Shown piece by piece: positions 5,745 through 15,459 of a stretch of 64,000 nt of DNA. The notes below the pieces were generated by a model, which worked only from the letters and a program-made list of their open reading frames with translations, searched no databases and was not told the DNA's origin. Numbering within the stretch: the stretch's first letter is position 1; each line of letters starts with the position of its first letter. The DNA comes from DAOULY01 sp034414595 (lineage in GTDB: Bacteria > Chloroflexota > Dehalococcoidia > SZUA-161 > JAUWZY01), in the NCBI GenBank assembly GCA_034414595.1, contig DAOULY010000021.1:186001-250000 (forward strand). Reading direction: 5' to 3'. Made by a program: the position numbers and the translations under genes.

Positions 5745-8023
5745 GATATTCGACCCAGCAAGTCGCTGAGTATCAGTTGCGCCGCCTTTTTGTCCAGGGG
5801 CTCGTTGTTGTTGCCGCACTTGGGCGATTGAACGCAGCTGGGGCAGCCTTCCTCACAGGGGCACTCCGAGATCAACCTCAGCGTCTCCCGCCAAAGCTCT
5901 GAAATGAGCTCGAATCCCTTTTCGGCGATGCCGATGCCCCCGGGATAGGCGTCGTAGATGAACACCTGGGCTTTCCCGGTGTCGGGGTGCAGCGGGGTGG
6001 AGACACCACCTATGTCGTTGCGGTCGCAGAGTGCGAATAGCGGGAGCATGGCGATGGCAGCATGCTCAGCGGCATGGAGCCCGCCGGCGAAGTCCAGCCC
6101 CTCCCGCACCAGCCGCTCCTGAACCTGAGGCGGGATGTCGAACCAGAGCGATATGGTGTTAAAGGACTGAGGGGGCAGGTCCAAGGGCTCCTCAGCGATG
6201 ACCTCCTCGGTGAACACCCGTTTCTTTCTGAAGCCGATGACGTTGGTGGTCACCTCGACCCCGCCCAGATAAGCCTTGCTCCGGCCCGTGGCCTTTCTCC
6301 GACTGGTCTTGATGATTCTGAGGTCGGTGATGTCCTTGACCTGGGTATAGTAGCTGCCATCGGCTGGTCGGCAATAGGCTATGCGGCCGGCCAGGTCTAA
6401 ATCGGTGACCAAATAAGAGTCGCCCTGATGAAGGTAAATAGCGCCGGGATGGACTTGAAAGAGAGCAACTGCTGATTCTATGGTCTCCAAAAGACACCCG
6501 GTGCTGGTATCGACCAGGGAGTAATTATGGGCCGATGTGGTCCTGATGTTTATCTCCTGCGCCGGGTAGACGACGGTCGGCGCTGGATACCACTTATGCT
6601 CACGATTGCGCAGCCAGCCCTGGGCCTCAAGCTCGGCCGCCATCTCCTCTAGGTCAGCACCGAAGAATGTTTGGTCAGCATCAGTCAGGGGCAGCTCCCA
6701 GGCAGCACACAGGAGGTGGGGCCACAGGATATGATAGTTCCTGGGGTCGATCAAGGCATGCTCGTAGGGCTGGCCAAAGAAGACCTCGGGGTGGCGTACA
6801 AGATACTGATCAAGAGGATTGTCCAGGCCGATGAGGAAGCTCAGAGAGTCCTCTCGACCCCGGCCACTCCTCCCCGCCTGCTGCCAGGTGCTAGCGATGC
6901 TCCCAGGATACCCGGTGAGCACAGTAGCATCGAGGTCTCCGATGTCGATGCCAAGCTCTAAAGCAGTGGTGGCCACTGCCGCCAACAGTTCACCTTCAAA
7001 GAGTTCGCGCTCGATCTGGCGCCGCTCCTCGGGGAGATAGCCAGCGCGGTAGGGCTTTATCCTCAGCCCCAGTCCCGCGCTCTGGGCAGATAGTTGCTCT
7101 TTAACGTATAGGTAGATGAGCTCAGTGAGGCGCCTGGTCTTGGCGAAGGCCAAGCTCCGAATGCCGTGACGCATAAGTTCAGTCAAGAGTAGCGCTGCCT
7201 CAGAGTTGGCGCTACGCCGCACCGACTTGGCCTCGTCGATGATGGGCGGGTTCCAAAAGACGAAATCCTTGCCGCCATGTGGCGAGCCGTCTTCGGTAAC
7301 GGCTGCGAATGGAATGCCGACCAGCCTCTCGGCATGTTCCTGGGGGTTAGCGATGGTCGCCGAGCAGCAGATGAATTGAGGCTGGCTGCCATAGCGAGCG
7401 CATAAGCGCCTCAGTCTCCGGATTACATCGGCCACGTGTGAGCCGAAGACGCCGCGGTAAATGTGAGCTTCATCGATGACCACATACTTCAGCCGACTGA
7501 GCAGCCGCGACCAAGAGCGGTGGTTGGGCAGTATGCCGAGATGAACCATGTCTGGGTTGGAGAGCACGATCTGAGCCGATCTCCTTATCTCGGCTCGCTG
7601 CCACGATGGAGTGTCGCCGTCGAAGGTGGCATACCTGACCTTGAATTCAGATGTCAGCTCTCCCAAGCTCCGCATCTGGTCCTGGGCCAAGGCTTTGGTC
7701 GGGTATAAATAGAGCGCTCGGCTGTTCTTCTCAGTGAGGATGGCATCGAGCACAGCCAGGTTATAGCACAGGGTTTTGCCACTGGCGGCCGGAGTGGCGA
7801 TGATGACATTTTGGCCCTGGTGAATGGCATCTATTGCTGCTGCTTGATGGCGATAGAGGGGCAGCAGATGCAGTCTCTCGAGTATGGGCTCAAGTGCCGG
7901 GTTAACGGGTTCGGCTAAGTCACTGAATCTGGCTTCAGCCCGCGCCAGATGCTGGCAGTGGACAATCTGGCCTCGATAGGAAGGCAGGCTTCTCAAGTGG
8001 CTGAGGAAAGCCGAGGTGTTCAT
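5726..8023 (-). CDS. DEAD/DEAH-box helicase with DUF1998 (MrfA/YprA type)
   Basis: A 765-residue superfamily 2 helicase: Walker A ATPAASGKT (76-84), DEAH (184-187), SAT (221-223) and motif VI QQAGRSGRG (about 385). The C-terminal DUF1998 region ends in a cysteine cluster C721, C723, C727, C730, C736, likely metal-binding. Bacillus subtilis MrfA of this architecture is a 3'-5' DNA helicase for mitomycin-type adduct repair; the same role is inferred. It overlaps the DUF503 stop by ATGA and ends by ATGA on the EthD-like gene, so all three are one operon. Confidence 0.88.
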   Translation of the reverse strand: MNTSAFLSHLRSLPSYRGQIVHCQHLARAEARFSDLAEPVNPALEPILERLHLLPLYRHQAAAIDAIHQGQNVIIATPAASGKTLCYNLAVLDAILTEKNSRALYLYPTKALAQDQMRSLGELTSEFKVRYATFDGDTPSWQRAEIRRSAQIVLSNPDMVHLGILPNHRSWSRLLSRLKYVVIDEAHIYRGVFGSHVADVIRRLRRLCARYGSQPQFICCSATIANPQEHAERLVGIPFAAVTEDGSPHGGKDFVFWNPPIIDEAKSVRRSANSEAALLLTELMRHGIRSLAFAKTRRLTELIYLYVKEQLSAQSAGLGLRIKPYRAGYLPEERRQIERELFEGELLAAVATTALELGIDIGDLDATVLTGYPGSIASTWQQAGRSGRGREDSLSFLIGLDNPLDQYLVRHPEVFFGQPYEHALIDPRNYHILWPHLLCAAWELPLTDADQTFFGADLEEMAAELEAQGWLRNREHKWYPAPTVVYPAQEINIRTTSAHNYSLVDTSTGCLLETIESAVALFQVHPGAIYLHQGDSYLVTDLDLAGRIAYCRPADGSYYTQVKDITDLRIIKTSRRKATGRSKAYLGGVEVTTNVIGFRKKRVFTEEVIAEEPLDLPPQSFNTISLWFDIPPQVQERLVREGLDFAGGLHAAEHAAIAMLPLFALCDRNDIGGVSTPLHPDTGKAQVFIYDAYPGGIGIAEKGFELISELWRETLRLISECPCEEGCPSCVQSPKCGNNNEPLDKKAAQLILSDLLGRISKRRGR

Positions 8024-8313
8024 AAAGCATTCAGGAACTCGATTTCATAGTCCAGAATTTCAGCGTCGCCGCGAATGCCGCTGATGAAGTTCAATACCTT
8101 GGACAGGACCTCGTTGGAATGGCGTCTATCGTTGCTGACGCAGGCGATACCCAGGGTAACCAACTGCCAGCGGTCTTGATCCTCGGACTCGGCGATAGCC
8201 ACGTTGAATTTGTTCCTGACTTGGGCAACGATAGACTTCACCACCCTTCGCTTGCCTTTAAGGGAATGGTTTTCGGCAAGACGAAGCCTGACCCTTAAGG
8301 CACCGATGCTCAT
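8020..8313 (-). CDS. DUF503 family protein
   Basis: A 97-residue small alpha/beta protein with the DUF503 pattern: SIGALRVRLRLAENHSLKGK at the start, RRVVKSIVAQVRNKFNVAIAE, then a C-terminal helix and strand. The reading frame is open further upstream, but ATG 8313 gives the family-typical start. YlxP-like members are often found in transcription/translation operons, with no proven activity. Coupled to the helicase through ATGA. Confidence 0.8.
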   Translation of the reverse strand: MSIGALRVRLRLAENHSLKGKRRVVKSIVAQVRNKFNVAIAESEDQDRWQLVTLGIACVSNDRRHSNEVLSKVLNFISGIRGDAEILDYEIEFLNAL

Positions 8314-8339
8314 GATACTCTCGGTACTTGGGAAAAGCT

Positions 8340-8633
8340 TTAGCGGGGGCCTTTCATCTTGGTGAAGCACTCGCTGCAATAGACCGGCCGATCGCCTCTC
8401 GGCTGGAATGGGACCTCGCACTCCTTGCCGCAGGCAGCGCAAACTGCCGGATAGCTCGGGCGCTCCCCTCCCTGGTAGCCAAGACGGGATTGACGCCGTG
8501 AAGCGCGGCAAGCAGGACAGCGGCCAGGCTCGTTCCTCAGTCCACGCGACTGATAGAACTCCTGCTCACCAGCGGTGAAAATGAACTCCTGGCCACAGTC
8601 ACGGCAGATCAAGGTCTTGTCCGCAAATGCCAT
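8340..8633 (-). CDS. CxxC zinc-ribbon protein (zf-trcl/CxxC_CxxC_SSSS type)
   Basis: A 97-residue protein with three CxxC knuckles: LICRDCGQEF at the N-terminus, GRCPACRAS in the middle, and CAACGKEC with a final YCSECF. It probably binds two zinc ions and may contact nucleic acid; function is unproven. AGGAGG lies eight bases before ATG 8633. It has its own promoter at 8817-8845 and a ~177-base leader. Confidence 0.8.
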   Translation of the reverse strand: MAFADKTLICRDCGQEFIFTAGEQEFYQSRGLRNEPGRCPACRASRRQSRLGYQGGERPSYPAVCAACGKECEVPFQPRGDRPVYCSECFTKMKGPR

Positions 8634-8810
8634 CGCCGAACCTCCTTACTACTTAGCCACCTCTTGTTCGTTGCTGTCTGCGGCTCAAGACCTTGTGGTT
8701 GAGACCTCTGGCTCCAAGAGGGTTCAAAAGGATTCCCCAGGCAGACCTCTGTCTCCACTTTACTCAAGGCACGACGGACCAAGAACAGCATTGAATCGAG
8801 GCACGCATTT
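8634..8810 (-). ncRNA. Structured leader or small RNA upstream of the zinc-ribbon gene (unidentified)
   Basis: About 177 bases between the predicted transcription start and ATG 8633 show no convincing ORF but several pairing blocks on the minus strand: GAGAC with GTCTC, GTCTGC with GCAGAC, and GGTCTCAA with TTGAGCC; CAGAGGTCT occurs twice. Length and pairing recall 6S-like or leader RNAs, but no known RNA signature could be confirmed. Confidence 0.3.
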
Positions 8811-8816
8811 CGTGGT

Positions 8817-8845
8817 AGTATACAGCATAAAACGATAAATTGCAA
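8817..8845 (-). promoter_or_regulatory. Sigma-70-type promoter for the zinc-ribbon gene
   Basis: On the minus strand TTGCAA (8840-8845), a 17-bp spacer and TATACT (8817-8822). It lies between valS and the zinc-ribbon gene, separating the two transcription units. Confidence 0.65.
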
Positions 8846-8866
8846 CTATGTCCTGCTCTCATTTCC

Positions 8867-11494
8867 CTATTCCACTTCTGACAGTTGCCTTTGCAGCATG
8901 TCAAGTTTTTCCCTACGTTCCTCTAATTTCCTCTGTTCTCTGGCAATGACATGGGCTGGAGCTTTGCTCAGGAACTCAGCATCTTGGAGTCTTGTTTCCA
9001 GGCGAGTTATCTGGGCTTGGTTCTCCTCAATCTCTTTCCCCAGGCGTTTCTTTTCCGCTTCGAGGTCAACCAGCGTCGCCAGGGGCAGAAAGACCTCAGC
9101 CCCTTTAACCACCAGGGGCTTAGTCCCACCAACTTCAGGTCTCTCCTCACCGGCTTCGATGATGGTCAGCGGCCGCACCCGGGCCAGGGTACTGATGGCC
9201 GGGGCAAGGGATTGCATAAGTGGCTTGTTCTGGGCCTGAATGATGGCCTCGATGAACCTGGAGGACTCGACATGGGCTTCGACCCTGATATTCCTGACAG
9301 CACGTATTATCTCTTGGACCAGCTCCATTTCTTCTTCAGCCTCGGGGTCGGGGAGGGCTGCATCGGCATCAGGATAGGGGGCAATTGCGACCGATTCCCC
9401 GGCTCTCATGGTCAAGCTTTGCCACAGCTCTTCGGTAATAAAGGGCATAAAGGGATGCAGGAGGCACAATGAGGTCTCCAGCACCTGGACCAGGACCGGG
9501 ATGGGCGAAGGCCCTCCTTGCCGCAGGCGAACCTTTGCCAGCTCCACATACCAATCACAATACTCCCCCCAGATGAAATCGTGGATCTGGCCCAAGGCCT
9601 CGCCGGGCATGAAGTTCTCCAGAAGCTGGTTCACGCTGGCGATGAGACGATTTAGCCGGCTCAGGATCCAGCGGTCCTCAACGGGCACAGGCTGGGATGC
9701 TGCCGGTAACTCCTCACTCAAGTTGCCGATGACGAACCGCGCCGTGTTCCAGAGCTTATTGCAGAAATTGCGCCCGCCCTCAAGCTTATCACGGGTCAGC
9801 CTGATGTCGTTCCCAGGGGCGTTGCCCGCGGTCAGGGCAAATCTCAAGGCATCGGTGCCGTATCCGGCCATCAGCTCCAAGGGGTCAACAACGTTCCCCC
9901 TGGTCTTACTCATCTTGTTCCCCTTCTCATCACGGATAAGCCCGTGAAGATAGACACTTCGGAAGGGGATCTCCCCGGCATTCTCCAGGCCCATCATGAT
10001 CATTCGTGCCACCCAGAAGAACAGAATGTCATAGCCCGTTTCCATCACCGATGTCGGGTAGAAATACTCCAGGTCCTCGGTTTGCTCCGGCCAGCCCAGA
10101 GTGGAGTGGGGCCAAAGAGCCGAGCTGAACCAAGTATCGAGGACATCGGGGTCCTGAACGATATCCGGCGAATCACAGTGGTCACAGCGTTCAGGGTCAT
10201 CCACCGCCACAGTAAGGCCACCACACTGGCTGCAGTACCAGACAGGAATGCGATGTCCCCACCAGAGCTGGCGGCTAATGCACCAATCCCGGATGTTCTC
10301 CATCCAGTTCAGGTAAACCTTGGTGAAGCGCTTGGGGACGATCTCGATGCGTCCGTCCAAAACAGCGTCTATCGCCTTCTCCGCCAGTGGTGCCACTTTG
10401 ACAAACCACTGCTTTGAGACCAAAGGCTCAACCATGGTGCGGCAACGGTGACAATGGCCCACGGCATGAACATAGGGCTCGACCTTTTCCAGAAGCCCTT
10501 CCTCTTCCAGATGAGCCAGTAGAGCATCGCGACAGGCGAAACGGTCAAACCCGGCATAAGGCCCCGCATTTTCGTCCATGGTGGCATCCAGATTTATTAC
10601 GTTGATCATGGGCAGGCCTTGTCTCTGGGCGATGTCGAAGTCCACCGGGTCATGTGCCGGGGTGATCTTCACCGCACCAGTGCCAAAGGAGGGGTCGACC
10701 AGCTCATCGGCGATAATAGGGATAGACCTCCCGACTACAGGCAGGATCGCCCTTTTCCCAAGTAAAGCCTCAAATCGTTGATCATCGGGGTTGACTGCAA
10801 CTGCGGTATCGCCAAGAAGAGTTTCAGGGCGGGTGGTAGCCACGATGATGCCACCATCGCCCGCCTCCAGAGCATAGCGGATATAGTAGAGGTGCCCTGA
10901 CACTTCCTCATGCTCCACCTCAAGGTCCGAGAGGGCTGTGGCACAGCGAGGACACCAGTTGATGATCCGCTCTCCTCGGTAGATCAATCCTCTTTGGTAA
11001 AGTCGGACAAAGGTAGTGCGCACAGCTCGACTGGGCCCTGGGTCTAAGGTGAACCGCTCTCTGGACCAGTCACAGGAAGCACCGAGCTTGCGGTGCTGGT
11101 GAGCGATGATGTCCCTGTATTTGGCAGTCCACTGCCACATGTGCTCCAGGAACTTTTCCCGTCCTAGGTCATGGCGAGAGATTCCCTGAGCAGCCAGGCT
11201 TTGCTCCACTACGTTCTGTGCTGCGATGCCGGCATGGTCAACCCCAGGAAGCCACAGAGTAGAGTCGCCCTGCATCCGGTGCCAGCGAATGAGGATATCT
11301 TCCAGAGTTGTGGTAAGAGCATGCCCGAGGTGGAGTTCGCCGGTGATGTTTGGCGGCGGCAAGATGATGACAAAGGGCTTTTTACCCTTGTCGATCTTGG
11401 CGGTGAAAAAGCCCCGCTCCAGCCAAAACGGATACCATCTGTCCTCTACCTGTTTCGGGTCATAGACTTTAGGTATCTCTTCAAGCCGTGGCAT
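8867..11494 (-). CDS. valS: Valyl-tRNA synthetase
   Basis: About 875 residues, normal for the family. The class I signature HIGH appears as HLGH in PPPNITGELHLGH near residue 50, and KMSKT (GNKMSKTRGNVVDP) near residue 530. The CP1 editing domain and a C-terminal arginine/lysine-rich coiled coil (LEAEKKRLGKEIEENQAQI) are present. A TTG twelve bases upstream is a possible alternative start; ATG 11494 is preferred because MPRLEEIPK fits the family. It starts 14 bases after rpoC ends, an unusual partner suggesting a rpoB-rpoC-valS operon. Confidence 0.95.
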   Translation of the reverse strand: MPRLEEIPKVYDPKQVEDRWYPFWLERGFFTAKIDKGKKPFVIILPPPNITGELHLGHALTTTLEDILIRWHRMQGDSTLWLPGVDHAGIAAQNVVEQSLAAQGISRHDLGREKFLEHMWQWTAKYRDIIAHQHRKLGASCDWSRERFTLDPGPSRAVRTTFVRLYQRGLIYRGERIINWCPRCATALSDLEVEHEEVSGHLYYIRYALEAGDGGIIVATTRPETLLGDTAVAVNPDDQRFEALLGKRAILPVVGRSIPIIADELVDPSFGTGAVKITPAHDPVDFDIAQRQGLPMINVINLDATMDENAGPYAGFDRFACRDALLAHLEEEGLLEKVEPYVHAVGHCHRCRTMVEPLVSKQWFVKVAPLAEKAIDAVLDGRIEIVPKRFTKVYLNWMENIRDWCISRQLWWGHRIPVWYCSQCGGLTVAVDDPERCDHCDSPDIVQDPDVLDTWFSSALWPHSTLGWPEQTEDLEYFYPTSVMETGYDILFFWVARMIMMGLENAGEIPFRSVYLHGLIRDEKGNKMSKTRGNVVDPLELMAGYGTDALRFALTAGNAPGNDIRLTRDKLEGGRNFCNKLWNTARFVIGNLSEELPAASQPVPVEDRWILSRLNRLIASVNQLLENFMPGEALGQIHDFIWGEYCDWYVELAKVRLRQGGPSPIPVLVQVLETSLCLLHPFMPFITEELWQSLTMRAGESVAIAPYPDADAALPDPEAEEEMELVQEIIRAVRNIRVEAHVESSRFIEAIIQAQNKPLMQSLAPAISTLARVRPLTIIEAGEERPEVGGTKPLVVKGAEVFLPLATLVDLEAEKKRLGKEIEENQAQITRLETRLQDAEFLSKAPAHVIAREQRKLEERREKLDMLQRQLSEVE

Positions 11495-11508
11495 GGCTCT
11501 TGACAAGC

Positions 11509-14500
11509 TCAGTCCTCAGCGGACGTGGTCTCTTCCAGCACCGGCGGCTGTCCCCCGGTGGATGTGGTCTCTTCCAGCACCGGCGACTGTTCCTCGGTGG
11601 ATGTGGTCTCTTCCAGCACCGGCGACTGTTCCCCGGTGGATGTGGCCTCTTCCAGCACCGGCGGCTGTTCCCCGGTGGATGTAGCCTCTTCCAGCACCGG
11701 CGACTGCTCCCCGGTGGATGTGGCCTCTTCCTCCAGCGCCAGCGGCTGTTCCCAGGGAGTGAGCTGGCAGCGAGCTGGAATCAGCTTGCCGATGATAACA
11801 TTCTCCTTGAGCCCAAAGAGCCTATCAAGGCCTCCGCTCGTGGCAGCATCAGTGAGCACCCTCGTCGTCTCCTGGAAGGAGGCTGCTGCCAGAAAGCTAT
11901 CAGTGTTCAACGAGGCTCTGGTGATCCCCAGAAGGGCCGGGTGGGCCGTTGCCGGTTCTCCGCCCTCGGCTAAGACCTTAGCATTGATGTCCTCGTAATC
12001 GAAACTATCGATGAGTTCCCCGGGCAGCAATTCAGTGTCGCCTGCGGCATCGATGCGCACCTTAGATAGCATCTGGCGCACAATGATCTCGACGTGTTTG
12101 TCGTGGATGTTGACACCCTGGGCACGATAGACCTTCTGCACTTCATCCGCCATATATCGCTGCATTTCATCTCGGCCCATAATGCGCAGGATCTCTTGTG
12201 GGTTGAGCGGGCCCTCAGTGAGCTGGTCTCCAGCTTTGATTTCGGCTCCGTCATCTACCTGTAGCGTGGCTGTCAGAGGAACGAAATACTCTCGCTCATC
12301 CCTCTCCTCATACAAGATTGCCACTTGGTTGTCCTTGATTTCAACCTTGCCCCCTACACTGGCCAAGATCGGAGGCAGGGTGGAGATCGGGCCTTCGCCC
12401 ACCTCCGGCTCAGCCAAGACAGCGGCATTATCAACCCACTGGTCAGGACTCACCACCATTCGGTAACCCTCGGGTAGAGGATATTCATCACGATATTCCC
12501 CGGAGCTTGTGACCTTAATGCTTCTCCCCTCTCTGGTCTCCGCTATCTCGACCACGCCGTCGATCTCAGAGATGAGGCCCTGCCCTCTTGGGACTCGCGC
12601 CTCAAATAGCTCCTCAACCCGAGGCAGCCCGCTGGTGATATCAACCCCAGCCACACCACCGGTATGGAAAGTGCGCATGGTCAGCTGGGTCCCCGGCTCG
12701 CCGATGCTCTGGGCAGCGACAATGCCTACCGCCTCACCAAGACAGATTAACCCCCCCCGTGCCAGAGATCTGCCATAGCACAAGCGGCACACGCCCCGCT
12801 GTGTTTGGCAGCTCAATGGCGATCGGACATAAACCTTGCTGATACCAGCTTGAGCGATTGCCTGCGCCTTATCTTCGTCAATCTCCTCATTTCGGTCCAC
12901 GATTATCGTGCCATCTCTAGGATCCACGACTGGAGCTGCCGCCAGCCGCCCCGTTATCCGCTCAGGAAGGGAGATGAGCAGGCTCTTATCCTTGGGCTCC
13001 GAAACCCAGATACCGCTGTTGGTACCACAGTCCTCCTCCCGTATAATGACCTCCTGGGCCACATCGATGAGGCGTCTGGTGAGGTATCCACTATCAGATG
13101 TCCTGAGCGCGGTGTCGGCCAACCCTTTTCTGGCACCATGAGTTGAAATGAAATACTCCAATACCGAAAGCCCCTCTCGGAAATTAGATCTGATGGGCAG
13201 GTCGATGATTCGGCCCGAGGGGTCGCTCATCAAACCCCGCATCCCGGCCATCTGCCTGATCTGGGCAATATTACCTCTGGCACCTGAATTGGCCATCATG
13301 TAGACCGAGCCGTAGGGGTCAAGAGACCGCTCCAGACTGGCAGTAAGCTCCTCAGTGGCCTTGGTCCAAATGGCCACCGTGCTCCGATAGCGCTCATCAT
13401 CCGTGATCAACCCTCGCTGGAATTGCTTCCCCACCTCGGCCAACTTCTGCTCACTCTGTTCCAGTATCTGGGCCTTGTTCTGGGGCACCTCCAGGTCATT
13501 GATGGCTATGCTGATGCCCGATTTGGTGGCATAGTGGTAACCCAAGCTCTTGATTTTGTCCAGAACCGCAGCCGTGGCCTCGTTGCCTAAGAGTCGGTGA
13601 CACTCGGTGACGAGTTGCTTTAAGGCCTTCTTTTCCATCGGTTGATTCTGGAAGCCAAGCTCAGGAGGCAGGGTCTCATTGAAGATAATACGGCCTACAG
13701 TGGTTCTGATATGCTGTCCCTGCTCCCGTACCTCGATCTCGGCTCCAAGATCTATGTGGCCCAACTCATAGGCTATCTTGGCCTCAGTGAAGTTGGAGAA
13801 GACCTGCCCTTCCCCCTTGGCTCCAGGCTTCATCATGGTCAGGTAGTAGCAGCCAAGGATGATGTCCAGCGTTGGTATGACCACCGGCTCGCCCGAACTG
13901 GGCAACAGCATGTTCTTGGTGCTGAGCATCACCTGCTTGGCCTCCTCTATAGCTGCCCGAGATAGAGGCAGGTGGACTGCCATCTGGTCGCCATCGAAGT
14001 CAGCGTTGAAGGCAGCGCAGACCAGGGGATGAATTTGAATAGCATTGCCTTCGATCAGCACCGGATAGAATGCCTGGATGCTCAACCGATGTAATGTCGG
14101 AGCCCGATTAAGGAGCACAGGATGGTCTTGTATCAGCTCCTCCAAGATGTCCCACACCTCTGGCTTGCCGCGCTCCACAATTCTCTTGGCGCTCCTGATG
14201 TTGTGGGCCAGACCTCGGGCGATCAGCCGGCGCATGATGAACGGCTTGAACAGCTCCAAAGCCATGCGCTTGGGCAATCCGCATTGATTCAGATTGAGTT
14301 CAGGTCCGGCCACGATCACCGATCTGCCACTGTAGTCCACTCGCTTGCCCAAAAGGTTCTGGCGAAAGCGACCTTGCTTGCCTCTGAGCATATCTGAGAG
14401 TGACTTGAGCTTATGTCCGGTAGAGGTCGATATTGGGCGCCCACGCCGCCCGTTATCCACCAAGGAGTCAACCGCCTCTTGGAGCATGCGCTTTTCATTG

Positions 14501-15459
14501 CGGATGATCACCTCCGGGGCTCCCATTTCCATAAGACGTTTCAGCCGATTATTGCGGTTAATCACCCGGCGGTAGAGGTCGTTGAGATCGCTGGTGGCAA
14601 ATCGTCCGCCATCGAGCTGTACCATGGGCCTCAGCTCCGGGGGCAGCACTGGGAGCACGGTAAGAATCATCCACTCAGGCTTGTTCCCGCTTTTTCTCAT
14701 GTCCTCAACAACACGGATCCTCTTTACCACTTTCTTTCTGCGCTGTCCCGAGCTGGAAGCCCCCTCCCGATAGAGCTCCTGGCGCAGTTCTTCCAGATTC
14801 AGCCCATGTAGAACCTTGAGCAAGGCCTCGGCCCCCATCTCTGCGCTATAAATATGTGACCATCTGGTCCTCAGATGCTGGTGCTCCTCCACTGACAGCA
14901 GCTTCCCCTTTTGCAGCTCTGTCAGTTCACTGATCTTGGTCCTGAGTTCTTCCTCAAGCTGCTGCGCATTGGCTTCAGTGTGGTCCAGATGAGATAGCTC
15001 CTCCTTGAGCTGGTGCAGTTCCTTCTTCCGCTGTTCCTCGTCAACATTGATGATGAGGAACTTGGCAAAGTAGATCACGTGCTCCAGGTTCCTTGGTGAC
15101 AGATCCAGGAGCAGCCCTAGCTTCGACGGCATCACTTTGACAAACCAGATATGAGCCACCGGCGCGGCCAACTCAATATGTCCCATGCGCTCCCGGCGCA
15201 CCTTGGACGGGGCTACTTTAACACCACATTTATCACAGACAATGCCCTTGTACTGTATCTTCTTATACTTGCCGCAGCTGCATTCATAGTCCTTGGTCGG
15301 GCCGAAGATCCGTTCACAGAACAACCCGTCCTTCTCCGGCCTCAGGGTGCGATAATTAATGGTCTCAGGCTTGGTCACCTCACCGTAAGACCAGCTCCTG
15401 ATTTGCTCCGGTGATGCCAGCGACAGCCGTACCGTGGTAAAATGGTTGGCCTCTATCAT
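11509..15459 (-). CDS. rpoC: DNA-directed RNA polymerase subunit beta'
   Basis: A 1316-residue beta' subunit. The N-terminal zinc knuckle CSCGKYKKIQYKGIVCDKCG, the catalytic NADFDGDQM with its three Mg-binding aspartates, and the second zinc site (CGTNSG, CQTQRGVCRLCYG) are intact. The tag stop of rpoB abuts its ATG with no gap. The last ~75 residues are not a family feature: about six 13-residue repeats of type TSTGEQSPVLEEA encoded by a 39-bp minisatellite. The conserved trunk ends near LIPARCQLTPWEQ. Confidence 0.97.
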   Translation of the reverse strand: MIEANHFTTVRLSLASPEQIRSWSYGEVTKPETINYRTLRPEKDGLFCERIFGPTKDYECSCGKYKKIQYKGIVCDKCGVKVAPSKVRRERMGHIELAAPVAHIWFVKVMPSKLGLLLDLSPRNLEHVIYFAKFLIINVDEEQRKKELHQLKEELSHLDHTEANAQQLEEELRTKISELTELQKGKLLSVEEHQHLRTRWSHIYSAEMGAEALLKVLHGLNLEELRQELYREGASSSGQRRKKVVKRIRVVEDMRKSGNKPEWMILTVLPVLPPELRPMVQLDGGRFATSDLNDLYRRVINRNNRLKRLMEMGAPEVIIRNEKRMLQEAVDSLVDNGRRGRPISTSTGHKLKSLSDMLRGKQGRFRQNLLGKRVDYSGRSVIVAGPELNLNQCGLPKRMALELFKPFIMRRLIARGLAHNIRSAKRIVERGKPEVWDILEELIQDHPVLLNRAPTLHRLSIQAFYPVLIEGNAIQIHPLVCAAFNADFDGDQMAVHLPLSRAAIEEAKQVMLSTKNMLLPSSGEPVVIPTLDIILGCYYLTMMKPGAKGEGQVFSNFTEAKIAYELGHIDLGAEIEVREQGQHIRTTVGRIIFNETLPPELGFQNQPMEKKALKQLVTECHRLLGNEATAAVLDKIKSLGYHYATKSGISIAINDLEVPQNKAQILEQSEQKLAEVGKQFQRGLITDDERYRSTVAIWTKATEELTASLERSLDPYGSVYMMANSGARGNIAQIRQMAGMRGLMSDPSGRIIDLPIRSNFREGLSVLEYFISTHGARKGLADTALRTSDSGYLTRRLIDVAQEVIIREEDCGTNSGIWVSEPKDKSLLISLPERITGRLAAAPVVDPRDGTIIVDRNEEIDEDKAQAIAQAGISKVYVRSPLSCQTQRGVCRLCYGRSLARGGLICLGEAVGIVAAQSIGEPGTQLTMRTFHTGGVAGVDITSGLPRVEELFEARVPRGQGLISEIDGVVEIAETREGRSIKVTSSGEYRDEYPLPEGYRMVVSPDQWVDNAAVLAEPEVGEGPISTLPPILASVGGKVEIKDNQVAILYEERDEREYFVPLTATLQVDDGAEIKAGDQLTEGPLNPQEILRIMGRDEMQRYMADEVQKVYRAQGVNIHDKHVEIIVRQMLSKVRIDAAGDTELLPGELIDSFDYEDINAKVLAEGGEPATAHPALLGITRASLNTDSFLAAASFQETTRVLTDAATSGGLDRLFGLKENVIIGKLIPARCQLTPWEQPLALEEEATSTGEQSPVLEEATSTGEQPPVLEEATSTGEQSPVLEETTSTEEQSPVLEETTSTGGQPPVLEETTSAED
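11528..11745. repeat. 39-bp minisatellite inside the 3' end of rpoC
   Basis: Five full 39-bp units (11528, 11567, 11606, 11645, 11684) and a degenerate sixth from 11723. Each unit differs from its neighbours at a few positions. The period is in frame and yields a 13-residue Ser/Thr/Glu/Pro-rich acidic repeat at the C-terminus of beta'. Confidence 0.95.

Noticed and set aside
8609..8845. Minus-strand ORF of 78 residues over the leader
   Set aside because: It overlaps the promoter and the start of the zinc-ribbon gene, has low-complexity unnatural composition and no ribosome-binding site.
11528..11745. CRISPR-like array
   Set aside because: Contiguous in-frame 39-bp units without spacers; a coding minisatellite.
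11488..11998. Long plus-strand ORFs over the rpoC 3' end
   Set aside because: They are antisense shadows created by the 39-bp repeat, with no start signals.
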